Assembly (NCBI GenBank): GCA_934486895.1
Contig: CAKSQZ010000013.1
Location: 1-48,074, forward strand
DNA length: 48,074 nt
Source of the DNA: an uncultured Eubacteriales bacterium
GTDB taxonomy: Bacteria; Bacillota; Clostridia; Oscillospirales; Acutalibacteraceae
Direction of reading: 5' to 3'
Shown here piece after piece: positions 25,101 to 32,568 of this stretch. The position numbers were made by a program, and so were the translations under genes. The notes below the pieces were generated by a model, which searched no databases, had not been told where the DNA came from, and saw only the letters and a list, made by a program, of their open reading frames with translations. Numbering within the stretch: the first letter of the stretch is position 1; each line of letters begins with the position of its first letter.

Positions 25101-28100
25101 CAGACGAGACCAAGCTCTACGGTAACGGTCTTGTCGCTACCTACACGGTAACGGGTGCGGCAACATTCAAGGCGGCATGGAATGCGACGGCTATCGCCCA
25201 GGTTCCTCAGCCCGACCGAAGCTTCCTGCGCGAACTCCACGCAGGCACGGAGGACAACGCCTCCGTGACGATCGACATCGACGGAGGTATCCCCGCGAAT
25301 GCCGAGCGGCTCGTGTTCTTCTATGCATCCGATTCGGATATCGTCACAGGCGGCATCAAGGCATACTTAATGCCGTACAGCAGCGAAGATATTTCATCGC
25401 AGGACGCAGCGGCAGCTACCGCCAATTCAAAGGTCTATAACGTCTCCGCAACATCTATCGGTGCAAGCACAACTAATAAAACACCGTCGGTGTCGCAGGA
25501 CAAACTTGTTAAATTCGATAGCAAAACCAATATCACCAAATGGTCGATGTGTGAGATCGATCTCAGTGACATTGCCGCGGCTGACAGACCGAATTATCAG
25601 CTGTTAAGACTTGATATGTCGCAGTTCAAAGCATCGTCAAATCAGAACAGTGTCTACTTTGATAACTTCGGTTTTATGATGAATAACAACGGCGGCTGGC
25701 GTGTTATTCAGGACTTCAACAGCTATCAGGCACTCACTTATTACAACACATCGCTTGATCTCGCAAGCGGCACAAACACAAGTACCGACACTATCATAAC
25801 ATCGATCCTTCCGGACGCTCCGTCCTACTTCGGCCTGAGCTATAACGCGCTTGTCAAGTATAAGCACTACGGCTTGGTCGAGATAGTGGATAACGGTAAC
25901 AGCCCGACGATCGTCGGATCTCACGTGCTTTACGACTGGAGCCAGACGACATATGTTTCGGCAACCAATCCTATGCCGCAGTGGCAGCAGAATCTCGGCA
26001 CAGGCCCCCAATACGGCTACGGTGCGACTGTGGATTCTGTCCAGATCTACACTGAGAACACGGCAGAAAAGATCCGGCAATGGTATCCGCAGTATTACGA
26101 TGCGGAATTGGCAGCCTATGCGAAGGACGGCTATGTAGCTATTTACAGAGCGGCAAACACAAAAGATGTCGGTCGTTTGTTTAACACCTTCGACTTCTCA
26201 CTTGCCCGAAGAAACGCATATGACGGCATCACATTCACCATTGAATCGCTGATGGAAGAAAAGTGTGTGCTTGCTTTGCAGGGTTCGAATGTAAACTCCA
26301 ATAACATTCCGTATCCGCTCACGATCGACGGTAAGACGGTAACAGACTACACCGTTACACCGCAATGGAACGGCGCGTATATCCCTCATGTTACCAGAGA
26401 TACATATAACATAGATAATCTCCAGGGCAATGAAAAACTGTTCTATATCTATCCCGGTAAACAGACATACACGATCCCGTTTGATCTGCTCGATGAAATG
26501 GCGGGAACGATAACTGCCACAACATCGGCAGGAACATTCACTTTCCAGGGATTTTTCTATGATCAGACAAGCACGGTAAAAGACACAAACGGTGTCGAGC
26601 ATACGCTGACATTCCCGACAAGCAACCCGGCGGGCTCGTATCGAGATCTCAACTTCGTGTTTGTTCGCGCCGGCTATCGCGATTCCAGCTATAACGCGAT
26701 TAAGACTTCCGAATTAAAGCTCGTAATGTCCGATGTATCGCTCTATAAGCAGTCAAATCTTTTGACGGTGGCTGCACCGCAGAGCACAGGCATAATGAGC
26801 GCACCTAAGTACACAGCCGCGGCAAACCGCAGTGATATACTCAACAACATAAACAATGTTGACGCATCTGTTCCGACGCTCCGTGCAAGCGGGATCATTC
26901 GCGATGACGGCGAGGTAATGACAGTCGGCGGAACAAAAGGAGTATCGCTGCGAGGAACGGCGAATGTGACTTATCCGAGCGGTCAGTCATTCATGATCTA
27001 TGAGCATGCGCGATTGGCGCTCGCGGATTACAGCGGTGCAACCACCGCAGGCAGTTCAAAATACTTGCAGATCGCGCTCACACCGTTGCAAAACGAAAAT
27101 GAGTATGTATTTGCAAGCTATGCGCAGATAACCGCCGAAAATGTCTACTACGGTTTTAAGATATTGCGGCAGAACAACAGCGGAACGGCGATAACAGCGT
27201 CGAACGCGAAATACAAGGTCGAATACCTTGACGGCACAACATGGAAGACGATCGGGACATACACCACCTCAGGCGGCAGCGTTACGATAAACGAGGTCGC
27301 AAAGGTCGGCACAAAATACAGAGTCACCGAAACAAGCCCTCCGACAGGCTATGCGCAGGGCAAGTGCGTAGGCGACACTGCTTATGTCCATGAGTTCACA
27401 CTCAGCTCCGACATGGTATCGAACAACTATTGCACGCTCACTTTCAGATCCGAGCAAAGAACGGATAACATCGTCAAAACGATCAAGTGGATAAACGCTC
27501 AAAACAAGATCGCCGAAGTGACCCTGACCCCGACTCTCGCAACAAAGCAGCAAAGCGGGACAGCGGTGCTCACAGCAGTGTTCACCGACACGGTCGGCAG
27601 TAAATTCACATTGGTTTCAGGCTCGGCGACTACCAATAACGGAACCGCATCTATCAGCGGTCAGGCTATCACATGGAATATCGCAAACATCGCACAGACC
27701 CCGTCGCTCACCTATAAAGTCAAGCTGACGGATGCCGCATACAATGCGATAAACGCATCGGCAAACCTCGATGAGAACGGCACTTCCGGCAAGATAGTCT
27801 ACAGCGGCACAACTTACACAGAGGGCGCGGCAAACTATAACAACCCGACTCTGAAAGTCGCCGCAACACCGCTCAGCATCACCGTTAATTATTCGTGCGA
27901 TCCTGCAAACAAAGCGAAGTCCACGATCTATGCGGGCTTGAAGTTCGGCACAGCGAACCCGAATATCAAGAGCTTTGCGAAAAACAGCAGCACTTCCTAC
28001 AGTGTTTTGGCGGCAGGCTCCTACACTCTGGCTGAATATGCGAACGCGTCCGCAACGACGCACCTCACCAGCACAGAGCAGATGAAGATTACCGTTCACT

Positions 28101-28681
28101 CATCGCCGGATATTCACGCTTTCAGCGTTTCAAGCACACCGAGCGTCAGCTCGGACGGAGCAACGCTCACCGCGACCTACGGAATAAGCGGAGCGACAAC
28201 ACTCAACGCAACTATCAGAGAGTCGTGGAATGCTTTTGAGCTTCGGGTCTACGATAGAGACGGTTCTGAAAGCGGAAGCATCATCCCGCACAGCAAGAAC
28301 GGCGAATTCAGCTTCTATGTGTCTGAGGACGGCAACACATGGACTCAGGCATCGGGCGAAGCAGTCAGCAATGCCAACGGAGACTATTTCCGCATCGCCG
28401 ACTATTATCCGCATAAATACTACAAAATTTCAAACACCTCGGCACCGAACGGCTATCAGCTGATGCTTTCGGATGTGATACTCCAGCCGAACGGTGCGAC
28501 TCAGCCCACAGGCGCGACATACTATGTTACAAATGTGGTAAACCAGCCGCTTATCTCGGCTGTACCGCTCACCGGCGGTGCAGGAACGGCGGCACTCATG
28601 TTCATCGGTATGGCACTTATCGCCACAGCAGGCGCATTGTTCATCGCAATGAAAGTGCCGAAACACCGCGAACACTCTTAA
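22142..28681 (+). CDS. Giant multidomain sortase-anchored adhesin / pilus tip protein
   Basis: A 2179-aa surface protein. Basic N-terminus and signal peptide to about residue 40 (after AGA). Four related beta modules of roughly 80 aa, each ending near LTYxVKL: about 45-330 (interrupted by a foreign segment at about 80-260), 371-463, 517-598 and 1774-1861. Two InlB-type B-repeats lie at about 857-1015 (VTFDANGG; FNGWSQN; FKGWYLG). About 1018-1600 is unrecognised. SpaA/Cna-like modules have E-box-like YRVTETSPPTGY (about 1727) and YYKISNTSAPNGY (about 2093). The sorting signal VPLTG (2141-2145), a hydrophobic helix and a basic tail end it. The ATG at 22142 follows GGAGGGG. It probably sits at the tip or wall end of a pilus made from the next gene; the ligand is unknown. 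Confidence 0.85.
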   Translation: MRAFVKIYRRKNKAKNRLISALLALAVLFSSAAAGTWLIAGAAETDNFTRNIEWVDEANGIAKVTVNVQAAADGNTSTGGDRLYDFETAATTPTYSTTNSLVSGGDYTLAVTADPRDSSKKVLKTISNKNDNNNISSYAKVDVDLSTSTAMTFDLYMTRAAGASGNAQGFRYGIIYNGSVYWQNRWTGGISPSSYPYSSTVSLIGKTFYRLTGEKFQTGNFDASVTLNETTIKNVTALTFKPQETNGTIYGYYLDNITLVGAGPSTTPATYTETLKGGFLYYTDSTHQPSVSGGTITATANSTAVSCSFTDSTAANTLTYYVKIPSASKPTSNGLSTITALNTASGTLKVGTDNKSWTTDNTTLSIHGTGFSVLSLSKAAAWSDGQTQSSATVTVTVKSNVWATRNAVVTDNIGSDFSFTAGSAKINGTTAPSGKFSISGSVITWNLTPAELNAGATLTYSVTRTTAEYGSYYVGDGSLKLYNAAEAHKLYTYTQETDPAYGNTQLSFVNHTPEPSFEKNFEWTNAEQHTARVTVTAQLLNNVDAGSITYTDTYDTSKFTLTGTASATAGTASVQNGNVSWNFNITTTQQTLTYYLKLKDTIIYDSSSYQQTDNVYKMTLSDNGSNAVSVTVGSGAYAKTVTILAKTVELVLNPAKVSVTKTVTGAANSGNRYSFGIYDSSDNLYGQKITDVASGQTKSVSIFKAGQFKLYELLNGNPIKSELPTQQDLIYSFSTVSTKEYYTKLWAGSTESGTEVKNDNVAVASTTVNSGSGATFNGYIRLPKFPSTAISFSSSAGTISNASAATNTSGKGTYTLTLTAAQVKQLCGSNGQGSVNIYAQINGATLTVGTATVAVKYKVTFDANGGTGAPGAQYVAHGGTFAFPAAPTKQNYTFNGWSQNSSAASGHAVGATSPAVTSDITYYATWKQNVTYYTIKFEDGSGNEYIDKRLSLAENQKIGENAPWPSDPTKAADSSYTYTFKGWYLGTDETKLYGNGLVATYTVTGAATFKAAWNATAIAQVPQPDRSFLRELHAGTEDNASVTIDIDGGIPANAERLVFFYASDSDIVTGGIKAYLMPYSSEDISSQDAAAATANSKVYNVSATSIGASTTNKTPSVSQDKLVKFDSKTNITKWSMCEIDLSDIAAADRPNYQLLRLDMSQFKASSNQNSVYFDNFGFMMNNNGGWRVIQDFNSYQALTYYNTSLDLASGTNTSTDTIITSILPDAPSYFGLSYNALVKYKHYGLVEIVDNGNSPTIVGSHVLYDWSQTTYVSATNPMPQWQQNLGTGPQYGYGATVDSVQIYTENTAEKIRQWYPQYYDAELAAYAKDGYVAIYRAANTKDVGRLFNTFDFSLARRNAYDGITFTIESLMEEKCVLALQGSNVNSNNIPYPLTIDGKTVTDYTVTPQWNGAYIPHVTRDTYNIDNLQGNEKLFYIYPGKQTYTIPFDLLDEMAGTITATTSAGTFTFQGFFYDQTSTVKDTNGVEHTLTFPTSNPAGSYRDLNFVFVRAGYRDSSYNAIKTSELKLVMSDVSLYKQSNLLTVAAPQSTGIMSAPKYTAAANRSDILNNINNVDASVPTLRASGIIRDDGEVMTVGGTKGVSLRGTANVTYPSGQSFMIYEHARLALADYSGATTAGSSKYLQIALTPLQNENEYVFASYAQITAENVYYGFKILRQNNSGTAITASNAKYKVEYLDGTTWKTIGTYTTSGGSVTINEVAKVGTKYRVTETSPPTGYAQGKCVGDTAYVHEFTLSSDMVSNNYCTLTFRSEQRTDNIVKTIKWINAQNKIAEVTLTPTLATKQQSGTAVLTAVFTDTVGSKFTLVSGSATTNNGTASISGQAITWNIANIAQTPSLTYKVKLTDAAYNAINASANLDENGTSGKIVYSGTTYTEGAANYNNPTLKVAATPLSITVNYSCDPANKAKSTIYAGLKFGTANPNIKSFAKNSSTSYSVLAAGSYTLAEYANASATTHLTSTEQMKITVHSSPDIHAFSVSSTPSVSSDGATLTATYGISGATTLNATIRESWNAFELRVYDRDGSESGSIIPHSKNGEFSFYVSEDGNTWTQASGEAVSNANGDYFRIADYYPHKYYKISNTSAPNGYQLMLSDVILQPNGATQPTGATYYVTNVVNQPLISAVPLTGGAGTAALMFIGMALIATAGALFIAMKVPKHREHS

Positions 28682-28936
28682 CAGGTAAGATCATATCCGT
28701 ATCTTAAATCAAGCGCAAAAACCCTTAGGGATATGTCTATAAAACACATCGGGATCGGTCGGTCGGAAGTGGTGATCCGACGGCCGATGCCAACAGAGAA
28801 ATCTATAAGTCCGAAAACAACCGAGTGAATGCTTCTCGGGGCTCGGGACAGTGTAAGCTGTCCAATCGGGTTCATGAGCGGGGGTAAAAAGCTCATGCCT
28901 GATAAGCAGAAAATCAACCGAAAGGAAGAACAATTT
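28682..28936 (+). promoter_or_regulatory. Multi-hairpin intergenic region before the pilin gene
   Basis: 255 nt without a gene. Hairpins that can be written by hand: a 12-13 bp bulged stem at 28754-28788 (TCCGACGGCCGAT as 3' arm); CCGAG/CTCGG (28821-28839); GGACAG/CTGTCC (28846-28863); CATGAGC/GCTCATG (28873-28897). CCGAG can also pair with a second CTCGG at 28842-28846, giving an alternative fold. The pilin ribosome binding site AAAGGAAGA (28921-28929) lies outside. No convincing -35/-10 pair was found. It may be an mRNA-stability or processing element, or a riboswitch-like leader. It does not match any class I could recall. Confidence 0.55.
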
Positions 28937-30766
28937 ATGAAATTGAAGAAGATCCTGGCGTCAGTTATGGCACTCGCTTTACTGACAACAACAGCGGCTA
29001 TCTCAGCCGCACCGGCTAACGCAGCCACATCCACTTATAACCCTGCCACAAAGGCATCGCTCACTATCAACAAGTTTGCGAGAGACGAAGACGGGAAAAA
29101 AATCGGCACAGGCATGATCGAGGGTGTTCACTTTGCTATCACCAAGATCGCTAATCTCGGCGAAAACGCAAAGTATGCAAACGCTGCAGACGCTGCAACA
29201 AAAGCAGGCCTTACAACAATGCCTAACATAACCACAACATGGGCAAACGGCAAGGCGACTGTCGCTGAGAAAGAGTGGATCCATGGTTACACCGGAAACG
29301 ACTACGATAACAACCCGTACGAAGGTGTAGCAGCTGTGTTCGCTGAACTCCCCCACGGTATCTACTATGTACATGAGTACTTTGACCGCGGTATCACTTC
29401 CTATGAAGGCGTAGACTTCGTTGTATCTGTCCCGACTTCGGGTACATACGGCGCAACAGGCCAGATCAGCGGAAGCAACACAGGCTGGGTTTATGATGTT
29501 GTCGCTGAGGCAAAGAACGACATGACAACGACTTCTGCTCAGCTCACAAAACTTGACCTTGTTGATAACACAAAGAAGCTCCAGAACTTTGTCTTCGAGC
29601 TTTATATCGATCCGCTGGGCAATACAACCTGCACACCGGCAGGCAAAACCGGCAAAACAACATATGCCAACACCAGTGATGATAAACTGGTCGGCACATA
29701 TACAACAAATGCAAACGGATTAATCAATGTTGACGGTCTTAACCTTTCAACTAAGTATTACTTCAAGGAGAAAACCTCTGTAGGCGGTTACATCCTTGAT
29801 ACACAGGCATATGCTTTCACAACAAGCGACAAAGATAATGCGGCTACTACAGCTACAGTCACAGCTTACGATTACGATCCTTCGAGTGATCAGAAAGACA
29901 AAGCAGCTTTCAAGAAGGAAGTTACAACAGCTGACGGCCAGGGCAAGATTTCTGATGCTAAGGTAACACTCAGCAGAGGCGATGTTGCTAACTACACGAT
30001 CACAGTTAAGGTCCCGAAAAATGTTCAAGATTTGACTAAGTTCACAGTAACCGACGTTTATCCGGCAGGTCTCGGCGATCTTGCTAATGTTAAGGTTGCA
30101 GGCACAGCGGCAACGGCAGCAACAGGCTACACTCATACTGCAGGTACAAGAACACTCACTTTCACAATCGATGCTTTCAAGGCTCATGCAGGCGATACAA
30201 TCAAAATCACTTATGACCTTAAAGCTCAGGACACCATCGCAGTTACAAACAAAAACACAGCTACACTTACTTATGTGAACGGCACAACCACCGCTGATCA
30301 TACAAACACAGAAGAAGCTAATGTTTACTCCGGTCAGATCACGATCACTAAGAAAGATAAGAACAATGATACCAAGCCTGTTGTAGGCGCTAAGTTCAAG
30401 ATCAGACTTAACAACACAACATCGGCTGCTGATACCAACTATGTTAAGGATCATGCCGGTAAGGTAGTTGTTCTTACAACTAACAATCAGGGCACAATCT
30501 CCTTCATCGGTCTCGAAGCAGGCACATACTACCTCGAGGAAGTTGAAGTTCCGGCAGGCTATCAGCTCATGACATCTTATCAGGAATTTACAATCGCCGG
30601 CAATTCTCTCACAAAGTCAGTCAACCTTACTGACGTAAACAACACCGACCTTCCGCTTCCGCTTACCGGTGGTACAGGCACATTGATCTTCACGATCATC
30701 GGTCTTGCCCTCATCGGAACAGCAGGCGTACTGTTTGTTGTTGCTAAGAAGAGACAGGCTAACTGA
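28937..30766 (+). CDS. SpaA-type isopeptide-forming major pilin
   Basis: A 609-aa precursor: signal peptide to about residue 33 (ending SAAPANA), N-terminal pilin domain, middle Cna-B/SpaA domains with Lys-bearing strands (TKLDLVDNTKK; TITKKDKNND) and E-boxes (YFKEKTSVGGY; YLEEVEVPAGY), then sorting signal LPLTG (574-578), a hydrophobic stretch and a KKRQAN tail. The site that in canonical pilins reads VYPKN appears here as WVYDVVAEAKND (184-195), keeping only Lys193-Asn194. ATG 28937 has AAAGGAAGA 8 nt before it. Codon choice is more uniform than in its neighbours, which fits high expression. It likely polymerises through a class C sortase, but no sortase gene lies nearby. Confidence 0.9.
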   Translation: MKLKKILASVMALALLTTTAAISAAPANAATSTYNPATKASLTINKFARDEDGKKIGTGMIEGVHFAITKIANLGENAKYANAADAATKAGLTTMPNITTTWANGKATVAEKEWIHGYTGNDYDNNPYEGVAAVFAELPHGIYYVHEYFDRGITSYEGVDFVVSVPTSGTYGATGQISGSNTGWVYDVVAEAKNDMTTTSAQLTKLDLVDNTKKLQNFVFELYIDPLGNTTCTPAGKTGKTTYANTSDDKLVGTYTTNANGLINVDGLNLSTKYYFKEKTSVGGYILDTQAYAFTTSDKDNAATTATVTAYDYDPSSDQKDKAAFKKEVTTADGQGKISDAKVTLSRGDVANYTITVKVPKNVQDLTKFTVTDVYPAGLGDLANVKVAGTAATAATGYTHTAGTRTLTFTIDAFKAHAGDTIKITYDLKAQDTIAVTNKNTATLTYVNGTTTADHTNTEEANVYSGQITITKKDKNNDTKPVVGAKFKIRLNNTTSAADTNYVKDHAGKVVVLTTNNQGTISFIGLEAGTYYLEEVEVPAGYQLMTSYQEFTIAGNSLTKSVNLTDVNNTDLPLPLTGGTGTLIFTIIGLALIGTAGVLFVVAKKRQAN

Positions 30767-30881
30767 TCTATTGGATCTTCTCGCAGCTTCTGACTGCTCA
30801 CCATATCTGTTTCAGTCCATTTGAAACACCGTGTTATACGCTGTTATAAACGGATAGTCTAAGGCTGACGATCCTCGGCTG

Positions 30882-30945
30882 AAAGCCCCCTGGCTCCATT
30901 GGAGCCTCGGGGCTTTGCCTGCGTTTTGCGGGCATTTATTTTTGC
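30882..30945 (+). terminator. Tandem terminator hairpins after the pilin gene
   Basis: First hairpin: AAAGCCCC (30882-30889) with GGGGCTTT (30909-30916), and inside it GGCTCC/GGAGCC. Second: GCCTGC (30917-30922) with GCGGGC (30928-30933, one G-T pair), followed by ATTTATTTTT. A small GTTTCA/TGAAAC stem lies upstream at 30809-30827. The pair should end the adhesin-pilin transcript. Confidence 0.75.
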
Positions 30946-30960
30946 CGCGCGATAATTCCC

Positions 30961-30989
30961 TTGAAATAAAACACAATCGGTGGTATAAT
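30961..30989 (+). promoter_or_regulatory. Sigma-A-type promoter of the subgroup Ic aminotransferase
   Basis: TTGAAA (30961-30966), 17-bp spacer, TATAAT (30984-30989). The start codon at 31008 follows closely, leaving a leader of about 12 nt that is essentially the ribosome binding site GAGGTGA. Confidence 0.75.
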
Positions 30990-31007
30990 TACTTTTGAGG
31001 TGATTTT

Positions 31008-32291
31008 ATGAAGAAATACTGTGAAATGGACAAGCAGGCGCTTGAAAAAGAGCGTCTGACGCTTCTCGGCTGCTACGAGAACTATAAGAAAATGGGGCTT
31101 TCGCTCACAATGGCGCGCGGCAATCCCTGCAAGGAACAGCTTCATTTGTCGGACGGACTTTTCGACACCGTGAACGGTGAAAACGCTTACACCGAGGACG
31201 GCATGGATGTCCGCAATTACGGCGGACTCGACGGTATTCCCGAGATGAAACGCCTTTTCTCACAGATCTTTGAGTGCCCCGAGCGCGACATTATCATCGG
31301 CGAAAATTCGTCGCTCCACATGATGTTTGACGCTGTCGCGCAGGCTGTTTCGATGGGACTCGACGGCGAGCGCCCCTGGGCAACTCTCGACAAGGTGAAA
31401 TTCCTTTGCCCCTCCCCCGGATATGACCGCCATTTCGCTGTAACACAGTATTTCGGCATTGAAAATATCTGCGTTCCGATGACAGAGACAGGCCCCGATA
31501 TGGAGATCGTCGAACAGCTTATCAAAGACCCTGCCGTTAAGGGTATCTGGTGCGTTCCGAAATACTCCAACCCCGACGGTATCACATATTCCGACGATAC
31601 TGTCCGCCGCCTCGCTTCGATGAAGCCTGCGGCAAAAGATTTCCGCATTATTTGGGACAACGCTTATATTCTGCACCATCTCTATGACGAACCCGAGAGG
31701 CAGGATAAAGTCCTCTGCCTCTATAAAGAGTGCCAGAAATTCGGCACACAAAACAGAGTGCTTATGTTCGCGTCGTTCTCTAAGATAACTCATCCGGGCT
31801 CGGGCGTTGCGGCTCTTGCCGCGTCCGACCATAATATCGAGCTTATAAAGCACCGCATGAAGTTCCAGACGATCGGCCCCGATAAGGTAAACCAGCTTCG
31901 CCATGTGCGTTTTCTTAAAGATATAGACGGTATCCGCGAGCACATGAAAAAGCACGCCGAGATAATCAGACCGAAATTCCGCCTTGTTATCGATACGCTC
32001 ACAAGCGAGCTCAAGGAGCGCGGCGTCGGCAGCTGGCGCGACCCCAACGGCGGCTACTTTGTGAGCTACTATGCGCCGAACGGCTGTGCGAAACGCATTG
32101 TCGCGCTTTGTAAGGATGCCGGCCTTGTGCTGACGCCTGCCGGAGCGTCGTACCCCGGCGGCTACGATCCGAACGACAGCAATATCCGCATTGCGCCGAC
32201 ATTTCCGCCGTGTGACGAATTGAAGACGGCAATGGAGCTGTTCTGTGTTGCGGCAAGACTTGCAGCTGTTGAAAAATATTTAGCAGAATAA
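31008..32291 (+). CDS. Aspartate aminotransferase, subgroup Ic (AspT-like)
   Basis: A 427-aa PLP enzyme resembling Corynebacterium AspT and its relatives (PF12897). These transfer the amino group between aspartate and 2-oxoglutarate. The resemblance includes MARGNPCKEQL, DVRNYGGLDGIPEMK, CPSPGYDRHFAVTQYFG, VPKYSNPDGITYSDD, IIWDNAYILHHL, the PLP Lys in SFSKITHPGSGVA, and IGPDKVNQLRHVRFL. Length and block order agree along the whole chain. It is a single-gene unit between the pilin locus and secD with its own promoter. No clear terminator was seen downstream. Confidence 0.9.
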   Translation: MKKYCEMDKQALEKERLTLLGCYENYKKMGLSLTMARGNPCKEQLHLSDGLFDTVNGENAYTEDGMDVRNYGGLDGIPEMKRLFSQIFECPERDIIIGENSSLHMMFDAVAQAVSMGLDGERPWATLDKVKFLCPSPGYDRHFAVTQYFGIENICVPMTETGPDMEIVEQLIKDPAVKGIWCVPKYSNPDGITYSDDTVRRLASMKPAAKDFRIIWDNAYILHHLYDEPERQDKVLCLYKECQKFGTQNRVLMFASFSKITHPGSGVAALAASDHNIELIKHRMKFQTIGPDKVNQLRHVRFLKDIDGIREHMKKHAEIIRPKFRLVIDTLTSELKERGVGSWRDPNGGYFVSYYAPNGCAKRIVALCKDAGLVLTPAGASYPGGYDPNDSNIRIAPTFPPCDELKTAMELFCVAARLAAVEKYLAE

Positions 32292-32313
32292 CCATATAAA
32301 AAGCAATTTTGCA

Positions 32314-32342
32314 TTGACTTTAAGGCATATTTAATATATAAT
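32314..32342 (+). promoter_or_regulatory. Sigma-A-type promoter of secDF
   Basis: TTGACT (32314-32319), 17-bp spacer, TATAAT (32337-32342). The stretch GCATTGACTTTAAGGC recurs almost exactly in the promoter of the PHP operon (39192-39207), which is unusual for a spacer. Confidence 0.8.
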
Positions 32343-32348
32343 CTTAAG

Positions 32349-32568
32349 TGCAGATGTCTCTCGCCGACTTTGCCGGCGAGAGACATATCAGAATTTCAGA
32401 GGGTGATTGAATCCCCCTCTGAAAACTTGAGGAGCTGACGCTCCTCTGCACTGCTTGCAATCTGTCGCAAACTCTGCCCCTTGCAAGCAAGGCAGAGCGT
32501 TGCTCCGATTTAAATTATTTTGTTAGTCGTGCTCGCTTGCGGGCAAGGAAAGGATTGATTTAAAAAAC
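32349..32568 (+). promoter_or_regulatory. Long structured leader of secD
   Basis: About 220 nt with consecutive stems: H1 TGTCTCTCGCC (32355-32365) with 32375-32385; H2 TTTCAGAGGG (32394-32403) with 32415-32424; H3 GAGGAGC (32429-32435) with GCTCCTC (32440-32446). Then come two interleaved pairings: GCTTGCAA (32453-32460) with TTGCAAGC (32481-32488), and CTCTGCC (32472-32478) with GGCAGAG (32491-32497). These must form a pseudoknot or exclude one another. H3 and its flanks also occur upstream of murA. The secD ribosome binding site (AAGGAAAGGA) follows at 32546-32555. Confidence 0.55.

Noticed and set aside
28682..28936. A c-di-GMP riboswitch controlling the pilin
   Set aside because: c-di-GMP leaders often precede pili in clostridia, but I could not fit the conserved class I or class II core to this sequence by eye. 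Left as an unclassified structured region.
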